The position numbers were made by a program, and so were the translations under genes. 64,000 bases of DNA from Labilithrix luteola (GTDB lineage: Bacteria > Myxococcota_A > Polyangia > Polyangiales > Polyangiaceae), in NCBI RefSeq assembly GCF_001263205.1, contig NZ_CP012333.1:3410001-3474000 (forward strand), written 5' to 3'. Positions within the stretch are counted from its first letter, which is position 1; the number at the start of each line of letters is the position of its first letter. The notes under the pieces are model-generated. The model saw nothing but the letters and a program-made list of their open reading frames with translations, was not told where the DNA came from and made no database searches. Of this stretch, positions 24,897-34,062 are shown piece after piece.

Positions 24897-25181
24897 ATGT
24901 CGATGAAGCGCACCAAGCAGCGGACGACCAGTGGCCGAGACCAGGACGGCGGCACGGACTTCTGGGCAAAACCCGCAACTCCCGAGAAGACGTGGGAGGA
25001 GCAAGTCGAGGGCAAGGGCGACGACGCATTCGTCGCGTACGCGCTCTCGACGCGGTTCACCAAAGGGCAACTGGTGACCCATCCGAAGTTCGGCAAGGGC
25101 GTCGTGGTCGACGCCGACGCAAGCCGTGTCGAGATTCTCTTCCAGGACGGGAAGAAGAAGCTCGGTCACGGACAAGCCTGA
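24897..25181 (+). CDS. Small protein carrying a UvrD-tail-like HPKFGxG barrel module
   Basis: The 94-residue protein has a basic, disordered start, then TRFTKGQLVTHPKFGKGVVV and VEILFQDGKKKLGHGQ, the same VxHPKFGxGxV...LFxxGxKxL module seen at the end of the 6262 protein and in UvrD/PcrA tails. In UvrD this tail binds RNA polymerase; whether this one does is unknown. ATG at 24897 is chosen; an upstream GTG at 24885 and an ATG at 24903 are alternatives. The stop is 19 bases before the VOC-protein gene, so they probably share a transcript. Confidence 0.8.
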   Translation: MSMKRTKQRTTSGRDQDGGTDFWAKPATPEKTWEEQVEGKGDDAFVAYALSTRFTKGQLVTHPKFGKGVVVDADASRVEILFQDGKKKLGHGQA

Positions 25182-25200
25182 CCCACGCAGGACGAAGATC

Positions 25201-25551
25201 ATGATCGCCGGTGGCCACGTTCTTTTGTTCGTCGAGAACCCCGACGTTGCGGTGCGTTTCTACGTCGAGACGCTCGGCATGAAGCTCGTCGAACAGGCGA
25301 GCGAGCTCGTCATCGATGCCGGCGAAGGGTTCTTGATCGGCCTACAAAAGCGACCCGCGGGGGCTTCGCCCAGCGCAACGACCGGCGGCCCCGTCGTGCG
25401 CCTCCTCGCGAAGCTGCCCATTCGCCAGGCCATCGAGATCCTCGAGAACCGCGGCGTGACCTTCACGGTCCGCGAAGAAGCCGGGCTGACCCTCGCCGAC
25501 TTCACCGACGGCGACGGCAATCGCCTCTGCCTGTACCAGTCGGCCACCTAG
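25201..25551 (+). CDS. VOC superfamily (glyoxalase/bleomycin-resistance-like) protein
   Basis: A 116-residue single-module VOC protein: GGHVLLFVENPDVAVRFYVE and TLGMKLVEQASELVIDAGEG, then VTFTVREEAGLTLADFTDGD and GNRLCLYQ. This is the usual paired beta-alpha-beta fold. Candidate metal ligands are His6 and a C-terminal acidic residue, but the full set is not clear. These proteins dimerise and can be isomerases, dioxygenases or drug-binding proteins; none can be chosen here. ATG at 25201 has AGGA upstream. Confidence 0.88.
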   Translation: MIAGGHVLLFVENPDVAVRFYVETLGMKLVEQASELVIDAGEGFLIGLQKRPAGASPSATTGGPVVRLLAKLPIRQAIEILENRGVTFTVREEAGLTLADFTDGDGNRLCLYQSAT

Positions 25552-25569
25552 ACCTAGGCCTCTTCGAAA

Positions 25570-25989
25570 TCACGAAGCAGCGGCGCCGCGATGCGAACGC
25601 GGCGGCTCGTCGGGCCCGGTCCCGGGAGGCCCGGCATAGCGATGCACGCGCCGCAAGAGCAGCTGCAAGTTCGCACGGTCGAGCGGCTTGCTGACGACCG
25701 CGCTCGCGCCCAGCGCGATCAGGTTGGGAGCGCTGGAAATGGCGACCACGGGCACGTCGTGAAGTGTGGCGTCCCTGCGGATTTCGCGCAGAAATGCCGG
25801 TCCGTCGTGATGGGGGAGCTCGAGATCGAGGAGAATGGCGTTCGGCCGTTCGGAGCGGGCGACCTTGAGGGCGAACGGTGCGTCGTGAACGATGCTCACG
25901 TCGTAGTCGTCGACCTCGAAGATGTGGGCGAGCAGCTCGGCTGCCGAGGGATCGCCCTCGACCACGAGGATGCGGGGCGTTCGGAACAT
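25570..25989 (-). CDS. Single-domain response regulator with altered acidic patch
   Basis: A 139-residue receiver: RILVVEGDPSAAELL, phospho-acceptor Asp55 in AILLDLELPHHDGPAFL, Ser85-Ser86 in VVAISSAP and Lys101 in VVSKPLDRANLQ. The usual adjacent acidic pair is split here as Glu11-Gly12-Asp13, a modest change that may weaken Mg2+ binding. No output domain; the last 25 residues are Pro/Gly-rich and disordered. No partner kinase nearby. ATG at 25989. Confidence 0.9.
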   Translation of the reverse strand: MFRTPRILVVEGDPSAAELLAHIFEVDDYDVSIVHDAPFALKVARSERPNAILLDLELPHHDGPAFLREIRRDATLHDVPVVAISSAPNLIALGASAVVSKPLDRANLQLLLRRVHRYAGPPGTGPDEPPRSHRGAAAS

Positions 25990-26076
25990 GCCCGCGCAAA
26001 TGCACGTTTCACGCCCGTGCGAATCACGCGACGCACGCGAAACGTGAGTGAATAGGCCCGCGCTCGCGAGAGCGCT

Positions 26077-26628
26077 TCAGCGCGTCTTCGCGGCTGGCAA
26101 CGGCACGCTCACGCGCACCTCGGCCGCCGCCGTTTTCTCGGGGAAGAAGTCGAGCTCCAGCGACCGATGAACGGGCAAGCACACCGCGTGGGTTTCGACG
26201 TCGCAAACGACGAGGTCGACCTCGCCGACGAGCGTGGCCGCGGTCGCGTTGGTGGGGGTGACCGAGAACTTCATCCCGTCTTTGACGGCGCCGCCGGTGG
26301 CCTTCATGTCGGGCGGGGCTTCGGTCAGACCTTCGCTGCGCGTCCAGCGCACGCGGAAAGGAGCGTCGTCGTTGAGCGTGGTCCCGGCCGGCGCATTCCA
26401 TGCAACCTGCACGGATGTGGCGGCGCCCGCTCGCACGAGAACCTCGGGGATCTCGACGCGCGCAGAGGAAGCCGGCAGCGCGGCATCGACCGCCTCGGCA
26501 TTTGCCGAAGAGGGCGGAGCAGCGCCCTCGACCTTCGGCTCCGCGCTCTTCTTCTCGCACGCCGTCACGGCGAACATTGCAAGGGTGGCCAGGCAACCGG
26601 TCAGCGCGACGATCGACGTACTCCGCAC
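26077..26628 (-). CDS. Putative lipoprotein
   Basis: From a GTG at 26628 the protein begins VRSTSIVALTGCLATLAMFA and reaches the lipobox AVTAC (lipidated Cys24); it totals 183 residues. A TTG at 26664 is possible but adds charged residues before the signal. After an Ala/Ser/Pro linker there is one beta-sandwich-like domain (VEIPEVLVRAGAATSVQVAW to ELDFFPEKTAAAEVRVSVPL) with a Cys pair (VVCDVETHAVCLPV). No enzymatic motif. Function unknown. Confidence 0.72.
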   Translation of the reverse strand: MRSTSIVALTGCLATLAMFAVTACEKKSAEPKVEGAAPPSSANAEAVDAALPASSARVEIPEVLVRAGAATSVQVAWNAPAGTTLNDDAPFRVRWTRSEGLTEAPPDMKATGGAVKDGMKFSVTPTNATAATLVGEVDLVVCDVETHAVCLPVHRSLELDFFPEKTAAAEVRVSVPLPAAKTR

Positions 26629-26730
26629 GCCGATCGTTTTAGGTCTCTCCGCGCGAACGAGCAACCGGAGCGGAGCGACCCACGACGTTCGTGGCTCGGC
26701 CGTTTTATTCCCGCTCGAGCTAACGAATGG

Positions 26731-27711
26731 CTAGCGGCAGGAGATCCGCGTCGCGTCGAGATCGAGATTCTTGATCAACGTGTCGAAATTCAGGGCGTTC
26801 GACGGCGGGCACACCGCGTTGACCTTCGACGACGAGCCGTACTCGATGTGGAAGACCGCCTTGTTCGCGCTGATGAACGGCGTGAGCGTGTCGCACTCGT
26901 CGTACTCCATGCACTGCTCGTTGACGGCGCCGTCGAAGTCCGCGATCAGGTCGCCGATCTGGTCGAGGTCGTTCTTGAGCAGGATCGACATGCCGCGCGC
27001 ATGCGCCTCCGTCGCGAGGAAGCGGTTGTACGAGAGCTGGTCGGCGGCCGTGAGATTGAAGTTGCTGTTCTGCCTGTAGCCATCGACGTTGTCGGGGTCG
27101 ACGGCATCGCACCTGTGCTGCTTCGCGAGGTCGAGGCGCGCCTTCATGATGGTCCGCACCTTCGTGTCACGGATGTCGAGCCACTTCTCGCCGGGCCAGC
27201 CATCGAGGTTCTTGCCGAGCGCCGCGGCGGGGAACTGAGCCTGGTCGGGCCGCCAGTTCTCGTACGAGCCCGCGCTGAAGTAGCAGATGACCTTCTTGCC
27301 CTTCGCGTGGAGGTCGGTGATGGTCTGCGCCGAGATGTCGAAGAGGTCGATGTCGAAGACTTGGACGTCGACGCTCGGATCGAACGTGCCCGTGTACTGA
27401 ATCTGCCAGCTCGTTCCCGGCGCCGGACGCCAGCGATCCGTCGTTCCGCTACCGGGATCCGTGCTGCCCGGATCCGGGTTCGTGTCGCCGCCGGTGCCAG
27501 GCGTGTTGGTGCTGCCGCCGCCGCCCGGGTTGTTGGTCGACGAGCCACCACCAATGCCTCCGTTGCCGCCGTCCTGGCCGGACGAGGCACCCGCGCCTGG
27601 ATCGTTCCCGCTGCTGGAAGACGACGAGCCCCCCTCGCTCGACGCACCGGAGCACGCCATGGCGAGCACCGTCAGAACCATCCCCCCCAGCAGGATTCCT
27701 CTGTTCGACAT
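26731..27711 (-). CDS. GH114-like endo-alpha-1,4-polygalactosaminidase family lipoprotein
   Basis: The ATG at 27711 gives a lipoprotein signal ending LAMAC (Cys20), a 70-residue Gly/Ser/Pro linker (22-92), then a TIM-barrel domain: WQIQYTGTFDPSVDVQVFDI, KGKKVICYFSAGSYENWRPD, CDAVDPDNVDGYRQNSNF and AHARGMSILLKNDLDQIGDL. This is the pattern of the GH114/TM1410 family, whose founding member cleaves alpha-1,4-linked galactosamine polymers. Acidic residues at strand ends (VDPDNVD, EYDECD) fit the active site. It would sit on the cell surface. Actual substrate is not known. Confidence 0.87.
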   Translation of the reverse strand: MSNRGILLGGMVLTVLAMACSGASSEGGSSSSSSGNDPGAGASSGQDGGNGGIGGGSSTNNPGGGGSTNTPGTGGDTNPDPGSTDPGSGTTDRWRPAPGTSWQIQYTGTFDPSVDVQVFDIDLFDISAQTITDLHAKGKKVICYFSAGSYENWRPDQAQFPAAALGKNLDGWPGEKWLDIRDTKVRTIMKARLDLAKQHRCDAVDPDNVDGYRQNSNFNLTAADQLSYNRFLATEAHARGMSILLKNDLDQIGDLIADFDGAVNEQCMEYDECDTLTPFISANKAVFHIEYGSSSKVNAVCPPSNALNFDTLIKNLDLDATRISCR

Positions 27712-27827
27712 CGCCTGGTTTCTTATCACCGGCGATGACGAAGACAGGGCTCGTCGCCTCGTCGCACATCGAGAATCACGCAGCGATCGTGAACGCTCGC
27801 GCTCGCGTGCGCAGCTCGAGTGGAGCT

Positions 27828-29126
27828 TTACGTTCCAATGGGAAGGGTGAGCGAGTTCGCTTTCTCCCACGTGCCACTGTCGTCTTCGTGCGCGCCGCCA
27901 CCGTCGTCCGCAGCGTCGCCGAAGAATGCGAGGATCTCGTCGCGACGCGCGTGTGCATCGGCTCGGCCCATCTCGATGAGCTGACGACAGAAGTGACCGT
28001 CGAAGAGCAGGTAACTCGCGAGGTCCGCTTCGTCACCGACGCCGATGTCGACGAGATCGAACAGACGCTTCGTGAAGAACGGGTTGCCGATGAACTTGCC
28101 TTTGCGAACGTGATCGCTCGCGAGCTTCCCGAGATCTTCGCTGGGGCGAATGGTGAACGCCTCGACGTAACGATACGGCGGTGCATTCCGCTTGCTCGCT
28201 TCGCGGGTGATGGCGTCGAGGAAGCCGGGACCGTAGGCCTTCGTGCCGTCGCGAATGACGTTGTTGAGCCGATTGAGGAGCTCGAGGTCGACGTCGACGT
28301 GATCGAGCAGGAATGCATTGAGGACCTTGCCGAGAAGGAAGGCTGCTCCGGGCGCGCGCGCAGGCGGATGCACGGGGCCTTCCTTCGTGACGATGCCCTG
28401 CACTTCGCGCGAGCTGCCGATGGCGAACACGTGCGTGGCGCCGAGCCTTAGCGCGGGAGCAATCGGCGTGTTCTGGCGAAGGCCGCCGTCGAGATAGAGC
28501 TCGTCGTCGATCTTCACCGGGGGGAAGAGCATCGGGATCGCCGCGCTCGCGAGCGCGTGATGCGGACCGATGTGATCGGCGCGGAAGAGCGTGCGCGGCG
28601 GCGCCGTCTGCGGGATGTCGACGTCCGGCGCGGTCTGCATGAAGACCACGGTGCGCCCCGTCGAGACTTCGGTGGTCGAGACGGTGAGCGCGCGGAGCTG
28701 GCGCTTGCGAAGGGCGCGCGCGAGGGCACGCCACGAGATCTCGCGCTGGACGAGATCCGCCATGGGCTTCACGTCGAAGACGCCCGTGCCCACGTCGCCG
28801 CCGCCGAGCAACAGACGCGGCAGGCCCCCGAGCTGCTTGGCGCCGAAGCCGAGAACGCGCGTGAGCTGGAGCTCGCTCCAAAGGTGCACGAGCCGGCGCA
28901 TGCCCAGGACGGGATCGCCGAGGTGTGCGGTCAGGTAGCACGCGTTGATCGCACCGACGCTCGTCCCGCACAGGACGTCGATCCTGGGCGGCCCACCCCG
29001 CATGCGCGAGAGATCATCGAAGATGTACCAGAGGACCCCAACCTCGTAGGCGCCTCGTGCGCCGCCGCCGGAGAGGATCATGGCCGTCCGGCGCTGTCGT
29101 TGCGTGTTCGAGACCGTCTGCGTCAT
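27828..29126 (-). CDS. Patatin-like phospholipase
   Basis: A 432-residue serine lipase of the patatin/RssA type: oxyanion loop GGGARG (20-25), nucleophile Ser56 in GTSVG (54-58) and catalytic Asp213 in DGG (213-215), then LRQNTPIAPALRLGATHVFA. There is no signal peptide, so it acts in the cytoplasm or on the inner membrane face, or is delivered otherwise. Its ATG overlaps the stop of the 1500-residue kinase gene by 4 bases (ATGA at 29123-29126), so its synthesis should follow that protein. The C-terminal 130 residues are an extension beyond the core. Confidence 0.93.
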   Translation of the reverse strand: MTQTVSNTQRQRRTAMILSGGGARGAYEVGVLWYIFDDLSRMRGGPPRIDVLCGTSVGAINACYLTAHLGDPVLGMRRLVHLWSELQLTRVLGFGAKQLGGLPRLLLGGGDVGTGVFDVKPMADLVQREISWRALARALRKRQLRALTVSTTEVSTGRTVVFMQTAPDVDIPQTAPPRTLFRADHIGPHHALASAAIPMLFPPVKIDDELYLDGGLRQNTPIAPALRLGATHVFAIGSSREVQGIVTKEGPVHPPARAPGAAFLLGKVLNAFLLDHVDVDLELLNRLNNVIRDGTKAYGPGFLDAITREASKRNAPPYRYVEAFTIRPSEDLGKLASDHVRKGKFIGNPFFTKRLFDLVDIGVGDEADLASYLLFDGHFCRQLIEMGRADAHARRDEILAFFGDAADDGGGAHEDDSGTWEKANSLTLPIGT

Positions 29127-32100
29127 CCATCGTCCTCGCGACGAAACCCGATGAGGGGCTGGGGGGAAGGTGGTTTGCGCGGCTGCTCAACCCTGAGCGA
29201 GCCCTCGCTCGCTGCTCGGGGCATCGGAGTATCGTCGAAAAGTGCCATGACGAGGGGTCGTTCCGCGAAGCGCCGCTTCAAGCGTGGGTCGCGAATGGTG
29301 GCCATGAGCGCGGTGGCATAGTCAACGGCTCTCTGACGAGCGGCAGGCGCCTGCGGAGATCCGGCGCGTTTGAGGGCATCGGCGCACAAGACGCGAATCT
29401 CGAGACCGTACTCGCAGCCCTGTAGAGCTTCGACCGCGCCGAGGCCGGTGGTGGCGAGCAGCGTCGCAGCGTGGACCTCGCCGGCATCGACGCGGGCCGC
29501 GGCCTCTACGGCGAGTGCGTAGAAGTGATAGGCCACGAGGGCCTGCTGCTCGGCGCTGCGCCGCGCCTCGAGGGCGCTGCGGATGGCCCCGGGAGCGTCT
29601 CGACGGTAGCGTGCGATAGCCGCCTCCACGACCGACACGTGGGCGATGTCGTAGGCGTTGCCGTGTGCATGAGCGATGGGAGCCGCTTCCCGCACGAAGG
29701 CCTCGGCGGCGTCGACCTCGCCGAACTCGAGCACGACCTCCGCGCTCACGAGCAACGTGTCAGCCTTGCCGTCCTGGTCGCCGTACCGCTCGTGGGCCTC
29801 GCGGGCCCGGCGCAGATAGGCCTGGGCGCGCGCCGCATCACCCAGGCGAGCGTACGCGTAGCCGATGTTCGTGAGGGTCTTGGCGAGCTGGAATCGCCCG
29901 CCGATCGACAGATCGATGCGAATTGCCTCGAGGGCGAGGGCGATCGCGTCTTCGTAACGGCCCTGCACGAACATGGCGTAGGCGAGCGCGTTCTTCGCGC
30001 GCGCTTCTTGCCTGCGCGCAGCCGTGCGACGAAAGACACCGATGGCTTCGACGTACGCGTCGACCGCCTCGCGCACACGACCCACGCGACGCAAGAGAAT
30101 GCCTCGCGTGCGCAAGACATCGGCTCGCACGCGCGCCGGAACGGCGGGGTTCACCTTCGGATTGCACGCCGCAAGCGCGCGGTCGCTCGCGGCCAGGGCT
30201 TCCTGCACTGCGCCGAGCTCGCGCGACAGCTCGCTCACCAGCATTTCGGCTTCGATCTCGAAGTTCGCGAAGTGATGGGCGTGCGCGAGCTGCGCCGCCT
30301 GCCTGGCGATGGGGAGGCCGTGCGAGAGATGGCCCTCGTCGTAGTCGTAACGAGCCGTGCGCAAGAGCGCGAGACACGCGGCGCGCGACGATCCGATCAC
30401 CTTCGCTGTGGCCCGCATGATCTCGAGGTGCCGCACGCGCTCACGCTTTCGGCCGAGGTGGCGGAACGTGGCTTCGAGAGCCTCGTGGACGCTGAGCCGC
30501 CGCGGATCGTCCGCGGGAAGATGCGTGGCGGCGCGCTGGTAATAACGAATCGCGAGCGCGGCCTGGTACGCACCTCGCGCCGCAGTCGCGGCTTCGAGAT
30601 AGAAGTGCGCAGCCCGCTCCGTCGACTCTCCGCGCACGAGGTGACGCGCCACGATGGCTGCGGAGACACCGCGCGCGAGCGACGTTCGTGCCAGGTGCTC
30701 ACCGAGCGCCCGGTGCATGCGGACGCGCGTGGTCGCGTCGAGCGCGGCGTAGGCCACGTCGCGCGTGAGCGGATGCCGGAAGTCGAGGACGTCGCCCTTG
30801 CGATCGCACAATCCTCGCGCGCAAAGGCGCATGATCGCGTCTTCGCTCGCGCGCAGCGATCGCGGGATGCGCGGGTCGACGGCTTGCGCGTCGAGCTTGG
30901 CGAGATCCGTGAGGCCCAGAGGACCGCCCGCGATAGCGAGCCAGTCGACGATCATGTGCTCGGGACCCGGCAGCTCGTGGATGCGATCCGCAAGGAGCTG
31001 CTCGAGCGTCGACGGTAGGCCCATGCCGTCGAGATCGGCACCGTGAGGACGCTCGAGGGCATCTTCGCGGATCTCGAGCACCCCGCGCTCGAGCAGGGCG
31101 TCGACCATCTCGAGCAAATAGAACGGATTGCCGCCCACGCGCGGCATGAGCTCGGCGCAGACTTGCCTCACGCCATCTTTCACCGACAGGCGAGTCTCCA
31201 CGAGACGGATCTGCTCTTCGCTCGAGAGCGCATGCAGCTCGATGCGAACCTTGCCTTCGAGGAGCGCGGCGACGCGATCCTCCGGGCGCGTGACGAGCAC
31301 GACGAGGATCGGAAGGCCGTCCGGCGTCCGCAGCACGTCGCCCACGAGCTCGAGCGACGGCTTGTCCGCCCACTGCAGGCCATCGACCACGATGACGAGC
31401 GGATGCTCGGTCGCCAGCGCCGCGAAGAGGAGACGGAGGCCCGTGACGAGGAGCTTCTTGCGAGAATGCGCGTCGTCTTCGTCGCCGAGAGGATCGGAGC
31501 CGCGCTGGTCGTTCGCTGCGATCTCGGCCAAGCGGGCGACGACCGGATTCGGCACGTCGCCCTCCCGCGCCGCGATACTGCTCGCGCGTGCGATGAGGTC
31601 GAGCATGTCGTCGAACGACTCTTCGCCACTCGCGCCGACGGCATCGCGAACGAGGTCGGCAATCGTGCTGTACGGGATCTCAGCGCGCACGGGTGTGCAC
31701 TCGGAGCGCACGAGATGCGAGTTCGGAGGAAGCTCCGAGAGGAAGGTCGCAACGAGCGCGGTCTTGCCGATCCCGAGCTCACCCACGACCGCGCGCCCGA
31801 CGACGCTCGGCCCGGGCGCGCCGTTGATAGCCGCATGGTAGGCGGCGTGGAGCTCGGCTTTCTCCGCGTCGCGCCCGATGAGGTCGTTCTGCGCGTTGGC
31901 TTGTTCGTGGGCTTTTTCTTCGCGCGAGAGGCTCCGCTCGAGCGCGTAGATGCGTACCGCCTTCGGCATGTTCTGCACCGGCGGTGCCACGTTGCCGAGA
32001 TCGAGCGACGGCGCGTCACCCCAGCGGAAATCGCGGCGTACGAGGCGATACACGCCGCCCGCGACCCACGTGCGCCCCACCGGCGTGGCGCGCGCGAGGA

Positions 32101-33625
32101 CGTCCGCCAGGTACGAAACGGGATCGTGCAAGACGAAGCGAACGAGGTTGCCCTCGGGATCACGCGTTCCCGAGGCGATGCCGCGCACGATCGAGATCGA
32201 CGCACCCACCGGCACGGGCAGATCGTCTTTGACGGCATCGACGGCTTCGTGCGTTTCGACGGCGAGCCACGCGGCGTCCGACGCGGCCTTGGCGGGCTTC
32301 GGGCCGAGACCGGCGATGGCGCGCGCCTCGAAGTCGCTGGTCCACACCCAGCGCATGCCGCGCTTGTACGCCATGTCGCCGAGCATTCGGCGTGAGCGCT
32401 CGAGGGCGCGGACGAGGGCGAGGCGCTCGGCGTCGGTCGTGGCCTTGCTCTCGACGAGGCGGAGCGTGACCATCGCGACGTGCCGAACTTCGCGGGCCTC
32501 CGGTCGGCGTGACCCGCTGCTGTTCGGCGGAGAGCTTCGCTTGGGCTTCGATCCAGGCGGCTGCGAGCGCGACCCGTCCGAGCCGGAGAGCGCATACGGC
32601 GCGGCCGCCTGCGTGTGATGCTCGGGCGAGAAGCCCTCGGAGAGAGCGGCCGGCGCTTCGAGACCGAGCGGAATGCGCGGCACGAGCTCGGTGATCGTCG
32701 ACTCCAGTTGGGCGCCGTCGACCAGCATCTGCTTGACGAGCATCGCCCGACCAATCGCGGCCGCGACTTCGCGGCCCGTCGCGAAACGATCTTCCGGGCG
32801 CGGGGCAAGGAGCTTGAGAACGATGGTCTCGAGATCGTCGGGGATGTCGCGGACGTGCGTACTCGGCGGCTCGACTCTTCCCGAGCGAACGATGTCGAGG
32901 AGCGCCTCCCCACCGAGGCCCCCGTGCAGCGCGCGACCGGCGAGGCACTCCCAGAGAATCACGCCAAGGGAATAGAGGTCGCTCCGGCGATCGACCTTCT
33001 CGCCACGCGCCTGCTCGGGCGACATGTACCCGAATTTGCCCTTGAGAACGCCCTCTTCCTCGTCCGTGAGGCGCGCGCTCGCGATGCCGAAGTCGGCGAT
33101 CTTCACGACGCCTTCGAACGAGAGGAGAACGTTCTGCGGAGAGACGTCGCGATGGACGATGTCGAGCGGGGCTCCGCCTTCGTCGCGCTTCTCGTGTGCG
33201 TAATGCAGCCCCTTGGCAGCCTCGGCGATGATCCACGCGCCGACCCACGGCGGGATGCGCGTGCCCTTCCCCTTGGCAGCACTCATCAGGTGGCCGAGGT
33301 CGCAGCCCTCGACGTACTCCATCGCGAGGATGTGGCCTTCCTCGCCTTCGTTCGAGAACTCGTAGACCTGGACGACGTTCGGGTGGTTCAGACGGGTCGC
33401 GAGCTGCGCCTCGTCGATGAACATCGACCGGAAGCGACGCGACGTGGTGAAGCCCGGGAGGATTCGCTTGAGGACGACGACCTTGAACGTCCCCTCCGCG
33501 CCCGGCTTCTTGGCGAGGAACACCTCCGCCATGCCGCCCGCCCCGAGTCGCCTCACGATCTCGAAGTCCGCAATTTGCGGGGGACGATGGGAGCGGACAC
33601 GGCGTCGGGTGACATCGGAAGCCAC
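29123..33625 (-). CDS. Ser/Thr kinase - cyclase-like - AAA+ ATPase - TPR multidomain protein
   Basis: A 1500-residue cytoplasmic protein. Residues 20-296 are a complete kinase: LGAGGMAEVFLAKK, Lys53, HRDVSPQN (158-165), DFG (178-180), GYMSPEQARG. Residues 380-560 resemble a degenerate class III cyclase-like fold without visible metal-binding Asp pair. An AAA_16-type ATPase follows: DLIGRDAEKAELH, Walker A GELGIGKT (615-622), Walker B HPLVIVVDGLQWAD (741-754). From about 1030 to 1440 are TPR-like helices. Such kinase-STAND architectures act as signal integrators that oligomerise on stimulus. GTG start at 33625. The downstream patatin gene is ATGA-coupled. Activating signal unknown. Confidence 0.92.
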   Translation of the reverse strand: MASDVTRRRVRSHRPPQIADFEIVRRLGAGGMAEVFLAKKPGAEGTFKVVVLKRILPGFTTSRRFRSMFIDEAQLATRLNHPNVVQVYEFSNEGEEGHILAMEYVEGCDLGHLMSAAKGKGTRIPPWVGAWIIAEAAKGLHYAHEKRDEGGAPLDIVHRDVSPQNVLLSFEGVVKIADFGIASARLTDEEEGVLKGKFGYMSPEQARGEKVDRRSDLYSLGVILWECLAGRALHGGLGGEALLDIVRSGRVEPPSTHVRDIPDDLETIVLKLLAPRPEDRFATGREVAAAIGRAMLVKQMLVDGAQLESTITELVPRIPLGLEAPAALSEGFSPEHHTQAAAPYALSGSDGSRSQPPGSKPKRSSPPNSSGSRRPEAREVRHVAMVTLRLVESKATTDAERLALVRALERSRRMLGDMAYKRGMRWVWTSDFEARAIAGLGPKPAKAASDAAWLAVETHEAVDAVKDDLPVPVGASISIVRGIASGTRDPEGNLVRFVLHDPVSYLADVLARATPVGRTWVAGGVYRLVRRDFRWGDAPSLDLGNVAPPVQNMPKAVRIYALERSLSREEKAHEQANAQNDLIGRDAEKAELHAAYHAAINGAPGPSVVGRAVVGELGIGKTALVATFLSELPPNSHLVRSECTPVRAEIPYSTIADLVRDAVGASGEESFDDMLDLIARASSIAAREGDVPNPVVARLAEIAANDQRGSDPLGDEDDAHSRKKLLVTGLRLLFAALATEHPLVIVVDGLQWADKPSLELVGDVLRTPDGLPILVVLVTRPEDRVAALLEGKVRIELHALSSEEQIRLVETRLSVKDGVRQVCAELMPRVGGNPFYLLEMVDALLERGVLEIREDALERPHGADLDGMGLPSTLEQLLADRIHELPGPEHMIVDWLAIAGGPLGLTDLAKLDAQAVDPRIPRSLRASEDAIMRLCARGLCDRKGDVLDFRHPLTRDVAYAALDATTRVRMHRALGEHLARTSLARGVSAAIVARHLVRGESTERAAHFYLEAATAARGAYQAALAIRYYQRAATHLPADDPRRLSVHEALEATFRHLGRKRERVRHLEIMRATAKVIGSSRAACLALLRTARYDYDEGHLSHGLPIARQAAQLAHAHHFANFEIEAEMLVSELSRELGAVQEALAASDRALAACNPKVNPAVPARVRADVLRTRGILLRRVGRVREAVDAYVEAIGVFRRTAARRQEARAKNALAYAMFVQGRYEDAIALALEAIRIDLSIGGRFQLAKTLTNIGYAYARLGDAARAQAYLRRAREAHERYGDQDGKADTLLVSAEVVLEFGEVDAAEAFVREAAPIAHAHGNAYDIAHVSVVEAAIARYRRDAPGAIRSALEARRSAEQQALVAYHFYALAVEAAARVDAGEVHAATLLATTGLGAVEALQGCEYGLEIRVLCADALKRAGSPQAPAARQRAVDYATALMATIRDPRLKRRFAERPLVMALFDDTPMPRAASEGSLRVEQPRKPPSPQPLIGFRREDDG

Positions 33626-34062
33626 GCGATTGTGGCACAGTCGACACGTCGCCGGCGCGGCGACAGTCCCAGAAGCTCACGATCGAGCGTAAGACGAGAC
33701 AGACGAGCCTAAGACAAGAACAGGGGCGGACACGCCCAAGGCCGCGCCTAGAGGCCGCTCGAGGTGGCCATCATAGATCACCGAAGACGGCCGGAGCACA
33801 CCCTGACGACCGCCCGTCGACAGCCCGAGGGGCGCTGCCGAAGACCACGCCGGAGGCGAGTGCAAAGACGAGACCGGCGACGCGAGGCGACGGACGAAAG
33901 CGGGACAAAACGTGCCGCACAAACACGGGACCAGACACTCCACCAAACGGGCCGACAGACCGTGTTGAGACGGGTTCGAGAGGGTGAAAGATCCTCGATC
34001 GTCACCTACACCAGCCCCTCGTGGAGACCCACAAGGACGTGTACACTCGGTTGTCTGTGTCC
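33626..34062. other. Long divergent intergenic region, no gene recognised
   Basis: About 437 bases separate the giant kinase start from the DUF4388/J-domain protein. The top strand is purine-rich (many GACGAG-like runs). A short hairpin GGGCG-GACA-CGCCC is seen near 33724-33737. The open frames present are short or low-quality. Both promoters should lie here; I cannot place them. Confidence 0.4.

Noticed and set aside
27461..27620. Pro-rich frame or CRISPR-like repeats in the linker region
   Set aside because: These are irregular Gly/Ser codons of the GH114 linker; no spaced identical repeats.
29124..29126. Patatin plus giant kinase as a known CBASS/anti-phage operon
   Set aside because: No CD-NTase, HORMA, TRIP13 or other marker gene is present; the resemblance is only lipase plus STAND ATPase.
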